Origin: Acidovorax sp. CF316 | GTDB taxonomy: Bacteria > Pseudomonadota > Gammaproteobacteria > Burkholderiales > Burkholderiaceae_C | Direction: 5' to 3' | DNA length: 35,744 bases | NCBI RefSeq assembly: GCF_000276605.1 | Contig: NZ_AKJX01000103.1 | Coordinates: 1 to 35,744, forward strand | Shown: piece after piece, positions 8,435 through 18,114 of the stretch | Position numbering within the stretch: the stretch's first letter is position 1 | Layout: each line of letters opens with the position of its first letter | Position numbers and translations under genes: made by a program | Notes under the pieces: generated by a model | Database searches by the model: none | What the model saw: only the letters and a program-made list of their open reading frames with translations | Told to the model about the DNA's origin: nothing

Positions 8435-10531
8435 ATGAAGATCCACCACCAGCAGACGGCAGTCTGCATGGGCATCGCGCTCGCGTTTGGCCTGCTTCCA
8501 TCGTGGGCTGTTGCGCAGCAAGGAACGGCACCCACCCTGGGCGAGGTGCGGGTGGATGCAAACGCTGAGAAGGAGTCGGCCACGGCCCCGGTGGTGGGCT
8601 ACCGCGCACGCCATGCTGCCACGGCCACCAAGACGGACACGCCCTTGTCCGAGACACCGCAGTCCGTCACCGTGGTCACGCGCGACCAACTGGTGGACCA
8701 GGGCGCTTCCAACCTGCAGGATGCGCTGCTCTACGCAGCCGGGGTGCGCAGCGATGCCTACGGCCTGGACAGCCGCTCCGACGGCATGCGCGTGCGCGGC
8801 AGCTACCCGGACGTCTACCTCGACGGCCTGCGACAGAACTACAACTGGTACACCAGCGTCACCCGCTCCGACGCCTACACGCTGGAGCGCATCGAGGTGC
8901 TGCGCGGTCCTTCGGGCATGCTGTTCGGTGCGGGCACGGTGGCCGGCGTGATCAACATGGGCAGCAAGCGTCCCTTGCAGGAGGCGCAGCGCGAGGTCGG
9001 TGTGCAGCTGGGCAGCTGGAACCGCCGCCTGGTGCAGGCCGACCTGACCGGCCCGCTGACCAAGGAGGGCGAGTGGTCCTACCGCCTGGTGGCACTGGCG
9101 CGCACGGCCGACACCCAGGTGGACCATGTGCCCGACGACCGCCGCCTGATCGCCCCTTCGCTGGCCTGGCGTCCCAATGCCGCCACCTCGCTGGTGCTGC
9201 AGGCGCACTGGCAGCAGGACCGCACGGGCAGCACCTCGCAGTTCCTCCCCTGGTCGGGCACGCTACTGCCCAACCCGAACGGCCAGCTGTCGCTGTCGCG
9301 CTTCATCGGCGAGCCCGGTGACCACTACGACAGCGACCGCGAATCGGTCGGCTGGCTGTTCGAGCACCGCTTCAACGACGCCTGGACCGTGCGCCAGAAC
9401 CTGCGCCTGGCACGCAACGAGAACCGCGGCGTGTACCACTGGGGCGACTTCTACACGGCCCTTGGCGGCTTCGGTTCCGACCCGGTCAACCAGCGCGTGC
9501 TGGGCCGCTTCTACGATGACTCCCTTACCCGCACGCGCATGGCCGCGGTGGATACGCACCTGCAGGGCAACCTGGCCACGGGTGCGCTGCGCCACCAGCT
9601 GCTGCTGGGCGTGGACTGGAACCGCCAGACCGAAGACAAGGCGACCGCCAGCGCCTTCAGCACCATCGACGCCTATGCGCCGGTGTACGGCAACCTGGTG
9701 ACCGCACCGCTCGAGGCCAGCCCGCGCAACGTGCAGCGCCAGGGTGGTATCTACCTGCAGGACCAGATGAAGTGGGGCCACTGGATCGTCGTGGCCGGCC
9801 TGCGCCATGACCGCGCGGTGAACAGCCTGGCCGGATCGGCCGACGACCGCACCAGCGACACCACCAAGCGCCTGGGCGTGATGTACCAGCTGCCAGGTGG
9901 CTGGACGCCTTACATCAGCTACGCCGAGTCGTTCAGCCCCGTGAGCGGCACCAACAAGCAGGGCCAACGCTTCAAGCCGCTGGAGGGCGAGCAGATCGAA
10001 CTGGGCGTGAAGTACGTGCCCGAAGGCAGCGGCACCCAGTTCACGGCAGCGGTGTACGACCTCAAGGAAAAGAACCAGAAGATCGCCGACCCGGTGAATG
10101 CCGGCAATACGCTGCAGGCCGGGCAGACCCGCAACAAGGGGCTGGAGCTGGAGGTCAAGAGCCGCGTCGCCACGGCCTTCGATGTGATCGCCCACTACAA
10201 CTACACCGACGTGGATGCGCAACTCGAAGGCCTGCCGCGCCACCAGGCCGCGGCCTGGGGCGTGTACCGCTTTGCGATCGGCGATGTACGGGGCTTCTCG
10301 GTCGGAGCGGGGTACCGCTGGCTGTCGTCCTTCCGCGATGGTGCCGGTCCCACCATCCCCTCGGCCGGGGTCGTGGATGCGCTGCTCGCGTACGACACGC
10401 CGCAGTGGCGCTATGCGCTCAACATCAGCAACCTGGCCGACAAGCAGTATGTGAGCACCTGCCTCGCGCGCGGCGACTGCTGGTGGGCCACGCGCCGCAA
10501 CGTGGTGCTGAGCGCGACTTACAGATTCTGA
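8435..10531 (+). CDS. TonB-dependent siderophore receptor (FhuA/FpvA-like)
   Basis: An outer-membrane 22-strand barrel with an N-terminal plug that imports ferric siderophore using TonB energy. The 698 aa start with a signal peptide whose likely cleavage is after AVA (about res. 26). A TonB-box-like TLGEVRV follows near res. 33-39. The plug carries SETPQSVTVVTRDQL, RVRGSYPDVYLDGL and ERIEVLRGPSGMLFG, and the barrel ends in SATYRF with terminal Phe. ATG 8435 is chosen because the upstream extension lacks a signal peptide and runs through the Fur box. The siderophore is probably a hydroxamate or mixed type by family resemblance; this is unproven. It is unrelated to the neighbouring ED genes. 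Confidence 0.93.
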   Translation: MKIHHQQTAVCMGIALAFGLLPSWAVAQQGTAPTLGEVRVDANAEKESATAPVVGYRARHAATATKTDTPLSETPQSVTVVTRDQLVDQGASNLQDALLYAAGVRSDAYGLDSRSDGMRVRGSYPDVYLDGLRQNYNWYTSVTRSDAYTLERIEVLRGPSGMLFGAGTVAGVINMGSKRPLQEAQREVGVQLGSWNRRLVQADLTGPLTKEGEWSYRLVALARTADTQVDHVPDDRRLIAPSLAWRPNAATSLVLQAHWQQDRTGSTSQFLPWSGTLLPNPNGQLSLSRFIGEPGDHYDSDRESVGWLFEHRFNDAWTVRQNLRLARNENRGVYHWGDFYTALGGFGSDPVNQRVLGRFYDDSLTRTRMAAVDTHLQGNLATGALRHQLLLGVDWNRQTEDKATASAFSTIDAYAPVYGNLVTAPLEASPRNVQRQGGIYLQDQMKWGHWIVVAGLRHDRAVNSLAGSADDRTSDTTKRLGVMYQLPGGWTPYISYAESFSPVSGTNKQGQRFKPLEGEQIELGVKYVPEGSGTQFTAAVYDLKEKNQKIADPVNAGNTLQAGQTRNKGLELEVKSRVATAFDVIAHYNYTDVDAQLEGLPRHQAAAWGVYRFAIGDVRGFSVGAGYRWLSSFRDGAGPTIPSAGVVDALLAYDTPQWRYALNISNLADKQYVSTCLARGDCWWATRRNVVLSATYRF

Positions 10532-10542
10532 CGCGCCAACGA

Positions 10543-10580
10543 GAAAGCCCCGCAGGCCTTGCAGCCTGCGGGGCTTTTTT
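10543..10580 (+). terminator. intrinsic terminator of the siderophore receptor gene
   Basis: AAAGCCCCGCAGGC (10544-10557) pairs with GCCTGCGGGGCTTT (10564-10577) and is followed by TTT. On the minus strand it ends in TTTCTC, so it may also weakly serve groEL, which converges on it. Confidence 0.88.
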
Positions 10581-10633
10581 CATGGTGGGCACAGGGGCCG
10601 CGTGGCGGCCTGCTCCTGTGCCCGGCCAGGCAA

Positions 10634-12686
<2,053 letters not shown>

Positions 12687-12771
12687 TGCATTGCTCCTGG
12701 TTCAAAAATTACCGACGGTACGCAGCGCCTGGAAAAGCCAGTCACTGCCAAACTTCATCCAGCAAGGGGTG

Positions 12772-12798
12772 TTAGCACTCCGTTGCAGTGAGTGCTAA
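12772..12798. promoter_or_regulatory. CIRCE element (HrcA operator) of groESL
   Basis: TTAGCACTC-N9-GAGTGCTAA is a perfect match to the CIRCE consensus bound by the HrcA repressor. It sits in the groES leader, immediately downstream of the -10. Confidence 0.97.
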
Positions 12799-12826
12799 TG
12801 ATACGGGCATTTGTTGCCGTTTCAAG
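12798..12826 (-). promoter_or_regulatory. groESL promoter, RpoH-like with overlapping sigma-70 elements
   Basis: Read on the minus strand: CTTGAAA, 12 nt, then CCCGTATCAT, matching RpoH -35 and -10 elements. TTGAAA-N16-TATCAT also fits sigma-70. The -10 touches CIRCE, so activation by heat-shock sigma and repression by HrcA probably act together. Confidence 0.75.
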
Positions 12827-12949
12827 ACATGGGGGTGATTGGAAGATGTCAAACACGCATCCGGTTGTGCGGAACGCGGCCGTGGAGCCGCCCCGAGCAG
12901 AGGGTATTTGTAACTAATTGTGAATAAATTCAGACCACTGTGCGAGGCT

Positions 12950-12987
12950 GCCAGGCCGCCAGGCCGCCAGGCCGCCAGGCCGCCAGG
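12950..12987. repeat. 8-bp tandem repeat (GCCAGGCC), about 4.75 copies
   Basis: Four complete GCCAGGCC units and a partial fifth run head to tail in the 375-bp gene-free stretch between groES and the VOC gene. Just before it lies an AT-rich patch (about 12904-12932) with no assignable function. The repeat number could vary by slippage. It is outside any gene. Confidence 0.9.
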
Positions 12988-13003
12988 GCCAGAGTCGACT
13001 GGC

Positions 13004-13031
13004 GAAAAAAAGGGCCCGCAAAAAGGGGCCC
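13004..13031 (-). terminator. intrinsic terminator of the EthD-FAH-VOC operon
   Basis: On the minus strand a GGGCCC/GGGCCC stem with an 8-nt loop (13012-13031) is followed by seven T residues. It starts 31 nt beyond the VOC gene stop. Confidence 0.8.
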
Positions 13032-13061
13032 GAATCCTTGGAGGTGCCAATGGTTCGCGGG

Positions 13062-13643
13062 TTAGCCCATCAGGGTACCGCGGATGTCAGAGACCGGCAG
13101 GTGCTCCCTGCGCGGCAGCAGGTCGGCTTCTGCTGTTCCCATGTTCAGGCGCGCGAGGTAGACCTCGGGGTCGAATTCCACGCCGATCGGGTTGGTTTCG
13201 AAGTGGGGGCCGTTCATGAAGCCGTTGGCGTCGTCGTTGGTCGTGAAGCAGTCGGCCTGGAATTCCATCTGGTTGCCATCGGGGTCGGCGTAGTAGATGG
13301 AGACCGTCACGCCATGGTGGATGCACCAATACGGCAGAACACCCCGGGCCTTGAGTTCGGCGTATTTGGCGATCAGCTCGGTCAGGCTCTGGAAGCCATA
13401 GGCCACATGGTCCACGCCGGGCTGCCCGCGCGGCACGCGGTCCTGGGACTCGCCCTTGAGGATGCCCAGGTTGAGCAGTGCGACACGGTGGTGCTCGTCG
13501 TCGTAGGTGACAAAGGCGATCACGGGGTTCTGGTACTGGACATGGCCGCCGAACACGGTCACGTACCACTGCAGCATCTGCTCGAAGCGGTAGGTGCGGT
13601 ACACGACGTGTGCGAACGAGCGGGGGCGGATGGTATCGGTCAT
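13062..13643 (-). CDS. small VOC-family extradiol dioxygenase-like protein
   Basis: A vicinal-oxygen-chelate fold protein of 193 aa. H12 (FAHVVYRT), H79 (VDHVAYGF) and E127 (GNQMEF) form the 2-His-1-Glu iron triad of type I extradiol dioxygenases. The size fits the small BphC2/BphC3-like group of catechol-cleaving enzymes. ATG 13643 has AGGAG six nt upstream; the TTG at 13649 abuts that site and is rejected. It is the last gene of a minus-strand operon after the FAH hydrolase. Opposite the flavin monooxygenase it plausibly performs ring fission of a hydroxylated aromatic. A non-dioxygenase VOC role (isomerase) cannot be excluded. Confidence 0.75.
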   Translation of the reverse strand: MTDTIRPRSFAHVVYRTYRFEQMLQWYVTVFGGHVQYQNPVIAFVTYDDEHHRVALLNLGILKGESQDRVPRGQPGVDHVAYGFQSLTELIAKYAELKARGVLPYWCIHHGVTVSIYYADPDGNQMEFQADCFTTNDDANGFMNGPHFETNPIGVEFDPEVYLARLNMGTAEADLLPRREHLPVSDIRGTLMG

Positions 13644-13674
13644 GGACAACTCCTGAATCTGGGCGGCGTGGGTT

Positions 13675-14514
13675 TCAGACCACCCGCTGTGTCTGGGTAC
13701 CGAGCGGACCGGCGGACAGCGCCATCACGTCGCCACGGCGCAGGAACACGGGGTTGGGCTTCATGCCCAGGCCCACGCCTTCGGGCGTGCCGGTGATCAC
13801 CACGTCGCCTGGCAGCAGCGTCATGAACTGGCTCAGGTGCGAGACCACCTCGGCCACGCCGAAGATCATGTCGGAGGTGTTGCTGCGCTGGCGCAGCTCG
13901 CCGTTGACCCTGAGTTCCAGGGGGATGGCCTGCGGATCGGGCAGTTCGTCGGCGGTGACCAGCCAGGGACCGATCGGGCCGAAGCCGTCGAAGCTCTTGC
14001 CCTTGCCCCACTGGCCGCCGCGCTTGATCTGCCAGTCGCGCTCGGACACGTCGTTGGCCAGGCAGTAGCCGGCCACGTGCAAGAGTGCGCGCTCCACCGG
14101 CACCTGCCGCGCCAGCGTGCCGATCACGAAGGCCAGCTCGATTTCCCAATCGCCGGCCTCCGATCCTGGGGGCAGGGTGATGTCGTCGTTGGGCCCGGCG
14201 ATCGAGGTCAGAGCCTTGTTGAAGACCACCGGCTCCTTGGGGATCTCCATGCCAGCCTCCTGCGCATGCTTGCGGTAGTTCAGGCCGATGGCGACGAACT
14301 GGCGGATGCCGGCCACCGGCACGCCGAGCCGCGTGCCCGCGGGCACCAGGGGCATGCGGGCGAGGTCGATGGCCGCCAGCGCACCGAGCTTCTCGGGCGA
14401 CAGCCATTCGGGGGTGAAATCAGCGACCAGAAGAGACAGGTCGCGGACCTGGCCGGCGGCGTCGAGCGCGCCGGGCTTTTCCTGGCCGGGCAGGCCATGG
14501 CGTAGCAGCTTCAT
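13675..14514 (-). CDS. fumarylacetoacetate hydrolase (FAH) superfamily protein
   Basis: The FAH-fold C-terminal domain acts on 2-oxo acid products of ring cleavage (hydrolysis, decarboxylation or hydration). The 279 aa contain FVAIGLNYRKHAQE (73-86), the metal ligands E124 and E126 (DWEIELAFVIG) and D155 (NDVSERDWQ), then GKGKSFDGFGPIGP and GDVVITGTPEGVG, a full active-site set. It starts in an ATGA overlap with the preceding gene (TGA 14511-14513, ATG 14512-14514) and has no convincing ribosome site of its own, so it is translationally coupled. Next to a VOC dioxygenase it probably processes the ring-fission product. Confidence 0.88.
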   Translation of the reverse strand: MKLLRHGLPGQEKPGALDAAGQVRDLSLLVADFTPEWLSPEKLGALAAIDLARMPLVPAGTRLGVPVAGIRQFVAIGLNYRKHAQEAGMEIPKEPVVFNKALTSIAGPNDDITLPPGSEAGDWEIELAFVIGTLARQVPVERALLHVAGYCLANDVSERDWQIKRGGQWGKGKSFDGFGPIGPWLVTADELPDPQAIPLELRVNGELRQRSNTSDMIFGVAEVVSHLSQFMTLLPGDVVITGTPEGVGLGMKPNPVFLRRGDVMALSAGPLGTQTQRVV

Positions 14515-14879
14515 GGGATGGACTTCAGTAGGGGGTTGGGGGGGGCGCTGGCCACGAACTCGATGTGGCTGATGCTGCCGTCGAACATGGAGACAGCCTC
14601 GGCCACCTGGGGGCGCAGTTGGCGGCGCTCTTCGGACGCCAGCATGCGTTCCAGGTCGGCGCGGCTGGCAAAGGTCACCAGCACCTGGCAGGCGATGGCG
14701 GGCGGGGAGTCTTCCAGGTTGCGGGGCCACAGCGCGTACACGCCATGCACACCGGGCATGGCCGCGAGGCCCGGCACCAGGACCTCTTGCATGTGCTTCT
14801 GGAAGCGTGTTTCGGCACCGGCCCTGACCCGGCCAGTCCAGAACGCGGAACGTATCCACGGGGTTGTCTCGGCTGTCAC
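14511..14879 (-). CDS. EthD/Dabb-like ferredoxin-fold protein
   Basis: A small protein of about 122 aa whose pattern (FQKHMQEVLVPGLAAMPGVHG..., then SRADLERMLAS) resembles dimeric alpha/beta-barrel proteins of the EthD/Dabb type seen in aromatic and ether degradation clusters. Its biochemical role is not defined. The start is probably GTG 14877-14879, because AGGAG (14886-14890) lies 6 nt from it but directly abuts the ATG at 14883-14885. It is first gene of the operon with FAH and VOC, driven by the LysR-type promoter at 14904-14969, with a predicted leader of only about 18 nt. Confidence 0.65.
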   Translation of the reverse strand: MTAETTPWIRSAFWTGRVRAGAETRFQKHMQEVLVPGLAAMPGVHGVYALWPRNLEDSPPAIACQVLVTFASRADLERMLASEERRQLRPQVAEAVSMFDGSISHIEFVASAPPNPLLKSIP

Positions 14880-14903
14880 GGCCATCTCCTTTGTTGTGGG
14901 CGC

Positions 14904-14969
14904 ATCGTAGGACTGACGACACCGCCGAGGGAGATGGAAAAAAGCGCCTGTCGATGCCGCCCGTGAATC
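14904..14969 (-). promoter_or_regulatory. LysR-type promoter of the EthD-FAH-VOC operon
   Basis: Minus-strand order: GAT-N11-ATC (14969-14953), 17 nt, ATCT (14935-14932), N20, CCTACGAT (14911-14904). All elements match the nine-member set. A T6 run lies just upstream of CATCT. Confidence 0.75.
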
Positions 14970-14994
14970 AACTTGGCGCCACAGATGGCCGGGT

Positions 14995-15060
14995 GATCGA
15001 AACCAGCTATCAATGCCACGCGTGCGGCATCTGTTGGCGCGCGTGCTTGGTTCCTACGAT
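14995..15060 (+). promoter_or_regulatory. LysR-type promoter of the flavin monooxygenase gene
   Basis: GAT-N11-ATC (14995-15011), 17 nt, ATCT (15029-15032), N20, CCTACGAT (15053-15060). Its inverted repeat is 42 bp centre-to-centre from that of the divergent EthD promoter, exactly four helical turns. Confidence 0.75.
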
Positions 15061-15111
15061 CCCGACTCGCAAAGCGGCGACAGCTGCGCCAACCAAGCCA
15101 AGGATGACAAC

Positions 15112-16737
15112 ATGAATCAACCCCTCCGCACCACGCCGCGTGTTCTGATCGTCGGTGCAGGCCCCACCGGACTGGCCCTGGCCATCGAGCTGGGCCACCG
15201 CTCCATCCCCTGCCTGGTCATCGAGCGCAATGCGCGGGTCGGCCATGCGCCGCGCGCCAAGACCACCAATGTGCGCACGCGCGAGCACCTGCGGCGCTGG
15301 GGCATTGCCGACAAGCTGCGCCAGGCCTCGCCGCTGGGCGTGGACTACCCCTCCAACGTGCTCTTCGTGACGCGGCTGGCCGGCCATGAGCTGGCCCGCT
15401 TCGAGAATGCGATGTACTGCGCGCCCGGCAAGAACCCGATGTACTCCGAGCATGCCCAGTGGATCCCGCAGTACACGGTGGAGGAGGTGCTGCGCGAGCA
15501 TGCCGCCTCGCTGCCGGGCGTGGAGATCCGCTTCAACTGCGAGCTGCTGGGCTTCGAGCAGGGCGACACCGTGGCCGCCCGGGTCAAGGACCTCGACGGC
15601 GGTGGCGAGTCCGTGATCGTGGCCGACTTCCTGGTGGGCGCGGACGGCGCACGCAGCGCCGTGCGCGACGCCATCGGCGCGAAGATGGAGGGCAGCTACG
15701 GGCTCTCGCGCAACTACAACGTGGTGTTTCGCGCGCCCGGCCTGGACAAGGCCCACCGCCACGGCCCGGCCATCATGTACTGGCAGGTCAATACCGATGT
15801 GCCCAGCCTGATCGGCCCCATGGACACCGGGGACCGCTGGTTCTTCATGCCCACCGCGGTGTCCGAAAGCGTCAAGTTCCGTGCGGCCGACGCCGCACCG
15901 CTGATCCAGCGCGCCACGGGGATCGACCTGCCCTACGAGATCCTCAGTTCCGACGAGTGGGTGGCGAGCAAGCTGCTGGCCAACCGCTACCGCCAGGGCC
16001 GTGTCTTCCTGGCGGGCGATGCCTGCCACCTGCACCCGCCCTTCGGTGGTTACGGCATGAACATGGGCATTGCCGACGGCGTGGACCTGGGCTGGAAGCT
16101 GGCTGCCGTGCTGCAGGGCTGGGGAGGCCCCCGGCTGCTCGACAGCTATGAGGCCGAGCGCCGCCCGGTGCACCAGTTCGTGATGGACGAGGCCACGGCC
16201 AACCACTCGACGCTGAGCAACCAGCTGGTGCAGGACGGGCTGGAGGACGACTCCGCCGCGGGCACGCAGGCGCGGGCTGCCATTGGTGCGCGCATCATGG
16301 CCGCCAAGCTGCGCGAGTTCAACACCCTGGGCGTGGTCAAGGGCTACCGGTATGTGGCTTCGCCCATCATCGCCAGCGAGGAAGGGCCCGAGCCCGAGGC
16401 CGACTTCCTCAACTACCTGCCCTCGGCGCGCCCCGGCAGCATCGCACCCCACGCCTGGCTGCACGACGGGCGCTCGCTCTACGACACCTTTGGCAGCGGC
16501 TTCACCTGGCTGGTGACCGATGGGTCCGAGGATGCGGCCGCGGAGCAGGTGCAGGCCGCGGCGCGGGCCTGCCAGCTGCCACTGACCGTGGTGCGCGCGC
16601 CAAAAGGTTCCGTGGCAGCACTCTATGGTGCGCGCCACGTGCTGGTGCGTCCGGACCAGCACGTGGCCTGGCGCGGGGATGGCTTGCCCGCGGACCTGGT
16701 GGCGCTGCTGGCACGGGTGAGCGGGCGCAGCAGCTGA
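15112..16737 (+). CDS. FAD-dependent aromatic monooxygenase (MhpA/PheA class A type)
   Basis: A class A flavoprotein hydroxylase of 541 aa that would use NAD(P)H and O2 to hydroxylate a phenolic ring. The FAD-binding GAGPTG (15-20) begins a Rossmann fold. The DG motif lies in VGADGARSAVRDAIG (175-189). The second FAD motif is AGDACHLHPPFGGYGMN (301-317). A thioredoxin-like C-terminal extension, common in the PheA/MhpA group, is consistent with the length. AAGGATG precedes ATG 15112. It is transcribed divergently from the VOC/FAH operon with a mirrored LysR-type promoter, so it probably feeds the extradiol dioxygenase. The substrate is unknown. Confidence 0.88.
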   Translation: MNQPLRTTPRVLIVGAGPTGLALAIELGHRSIPCLVIERNARVGHAPRAKTTNVRTREHLRRWGIADKLRQASPLGVDYPSNVLFVTRLAGHELARFENAMYCAPGKNPMYSEHAQWIPQYTVEEVLREHAASLPGVEIRFNCELLGFEQGDTVAARVKDLDGGGESVIVADFLVGADGARSAVRDAIGAKMEGSYGLSRNYNVVFRAPGLDKAHRHGPAIMYWQVNTDVPSLIGPMDTGDRWFFMPTAVSESVKFRAADAAPLIQRATGIDLPYEILSSDEWVASKLLANRYRQGRVFLAGDACHLHPPFGGYGMNMGIADGVDLGWKLAAVLQGWGGPRLLDSYEAERRPVHQFVMDEATANHSTLSNQLVQDGLEDDSAAGTQARAAIGARIMAAKLREFNTLGVVKGYRYVASPIIASEEGPEPEADFLNYLPSARPGSIAPHAWLHDGRSLYDTFGSGFTWLVTDGSEDAAAEQVQAAARACQLPLTVVRAPKGSVAALYGARHVLVRPDQHVAWRGDGLPADLVALLARVSGRSS

Positions 16738-16772
16738 TTCCCGAGGCCCGCTGCCGGCAGCGGGCGCACAAG

Positions 16773-16807
16773 AAAAAAGCCGCAACACGGTCCGTGTTGC
16801 GGCTTTT
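16773..16807. terminator. bidirectional terminator between the monooxygenase and porin genes
   Basis: AAAAAAGCCGCAACACGG / CCGTGTTGCGGCTTTTT is a long stem flanked by A6 and T5. It serves the convergent genes on both sides. Confidence 0.88.
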
Positions 16808-16818
16808 TGCATGGAGGC

Positions 16819-17868
16819 TCAGAACGTGTGCATCATGCCGATGTTGATGGCCGTGGCGTTCTGCCCGGCCACCGGACCGTTGGGGCCCAGGGCACCCTGC
16901 TCGGCCAGCGCGGGGCCCATGCGGTAGGCGGCCAGACCCTTGTTCGACAGGCGGGCCACGTTCGCGAACAGCATGGTGCGCTTGGACAGCGAATGCCAGT
17001 AGCCGACGCCCAGGGACGATGCGTCCGCGTTGCGGGCATCCTTGTGCACGTAGGAGGCCTTGATCTGCCCCACGCCGACGGGGATCGACACGCCGAGCAG
17101 GTAGCCATCGACGTTGGGCAGTCCGGCCACGTGGTTGGTCTGGGCCTGCGCGTGGAGCTTGACCACCGAGAAGTCGTAGGAGGCCGCCACGGACGTGGTG
17201 CGGCTGGAGACCGGGCCTCCAGGGCGGCCCACGGTGGCCCCATCGACGCGGCTTTGTTCCACATAGGCGCCGACATACAGCGGTGCACTGTCGTAGTCCA
17301 CGCTCAGGGCACTGGCCTTGCCGACGGCTTGGCCTTCGCCCAGCGCATGGTAGAAGCGGGCCGAGACATCGCCCAGCTTGGGCGAGATGTACTGCAGCGC
17401 GTTGTCGTAGCGCAGGGTGTAGCCGCGCGCCACCTGCAGCACATAGGGCTGGCCGCCCGGCCCGAAGCGCAGGAACGGGTCCGCACGCAGCGACTGCCAC
17501 AGCCCTGGCGCCCACTGGCTGCCCAGCTGCAGCGAGCCCATCGTGGGGCTGCTCAGGCCCACGTACGACTCGCGGCTGAAGAACTTGGTGCCGTCGGTGA
17601 CCGCGCCCGTGTCCGCCTGGAAGCCCGATTCCAGCTTGAAGTAGGCACGGTTGCCGCCGCCAAGGTCCTCGCTGCCGCGCACGCCCCACAGGGATGCGTC
17701 GCTGGTCAGCACGCTCAGGCGCGACGCGGCGCGCGTGGGCGTGGAGCCATAGCTGAAATGCTCGACACCGACATTGATGCGGCCGTACAGCGTGACGCTC
17801 GATTGGGCGTGGGTGTAAAACGGAACGGTGGCAGCAACGGCTGCCACGGCAAGCATGGATTTTTTCAC
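16819..17868 (-). CDS. Gram-negative porin (Omp32/OmpC-like, Burkholderiales type)
   Basis: A trimeric 16-strand outer-membrane porin letting small, mostly anionic solutes in. The 349 aa begin with a signal peptide ending THAQ (about res. 21-22). SVTLYGRINVGVE follows, then GVRGSEDLGGGNRAYFKLESGF, both hallmarks of the family, and the chain ends in NIGMMHTF with the terminal Phe needed for barrel assembly. A LysR-type promoter (17925-17990) of the same design as the catabolic operons suggests it is induced together with them to admit the substrate. A 12-bp palindrome GTTGCGAGCAAC (17904-17915) lies in the leader. Confidence 0.93.
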   Translation of the reverse strand: MKKSMLAVAAVAATVPFYTHAQSSVTLYGRINVGVEHFSYGSTPTRAASRLSVLTSDASLWGVRGSEDLGGGNRAYFKLESGFQADTGAVTDGTKFFSRESYVGLSSPTMGSLQLGSQWAPGLWQSLRADPFLRFGPGGQPYVLQVARGYTLRYDNALQYISPKLGDVSARFYHALGEGQAVGKASALSVDYDSAPLYVGAYVEQSRVDGATVGRPGGPVSSRTTSVAASYDFSVVKLHAQAQTNHVAGLPNVDGYLLGVSIPVGVGQIKASYVHKDARNADASSLGVGYWHSLSKRTMLFANVARLSNKGLAAYRMGPALAEQGALGPNGPVAGQNATAINIGMMHTF

Positions 17869-17924
17869 TTTGTCTCCTGATGGGTTGTCAGTCGCCGCAT
17901 GGGGTTGCGAGCAACTGGGCCCTG

Positions 17925-17990
17925 AAGATAGGGAGCGAAGAAGTTCCGCAACAGATGACGGAATCGTCGGTTCGATAGCGTTGGCGCATC
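17925..17990 (-). promoter_or_regulatory. LysR-type promoter of the porin gene
   Basis: Minus-strand order: GAT-N11-ATC (17990-17974), 17 nt, ATCT (17956-17953), N20, CCTATCTT (17932-17925). The predicted transcription start is about 50 nt before the porin ATG. Confidence 0.72.
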
Positions 17991-18024
17991 TCTCGGGGCC
18001 GGCCCTGCGCAGGCGGCGTGGAGC

Positions 18025-18090
18025 GATTCAGAATCCGTGGCGCATGCGCGTTTTTGTGATCTACCGGGCAGCAGCCCGGGTCGCTTAAAG
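18025..18090 (+). promoter_or_regulatory. degenerate LysR-type promoter of the ACMSD-like amidohydrolase
   Basis: GAT (18025-18027) and GATCT (18058-18062) stand at exactly the spacing of the other members. The inner ATC is replaced by GGC, and the -10 block reads GCTTAAAG. A T5 tract lies upstream of GATCT. It is the weakest of the nine. Confidence 0.45.
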
Positions 18091-18114
18091 TGCCTGCAGG
18101 AGACACCGAGACCC

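Noticed and set aside
12908..12922. Possible fifth ED operator (TGTAACTAATTGTGA)
   Set aside because: Only one half-site matches; the right arm does not complete TTACA, and it is not near an ED gene.
12950..12987. Possible CRISPR array
   Set aside because: Repeats are 8 bp, contiguous and lack spacers; no cas genes nearby.
13644..13649. TTG start for the VOC gene two codons upstream
   Set aside because: The TTG abuts AGGAG; ATG 13643 has the proper 6-nt spacing.
17904..17915. GTTGCGAGCAAC palindrome as a separate operator in the porin leader
   Set aside because: Only a 12-bp palindrome seen once; no second copy in the window supports a regulator site.
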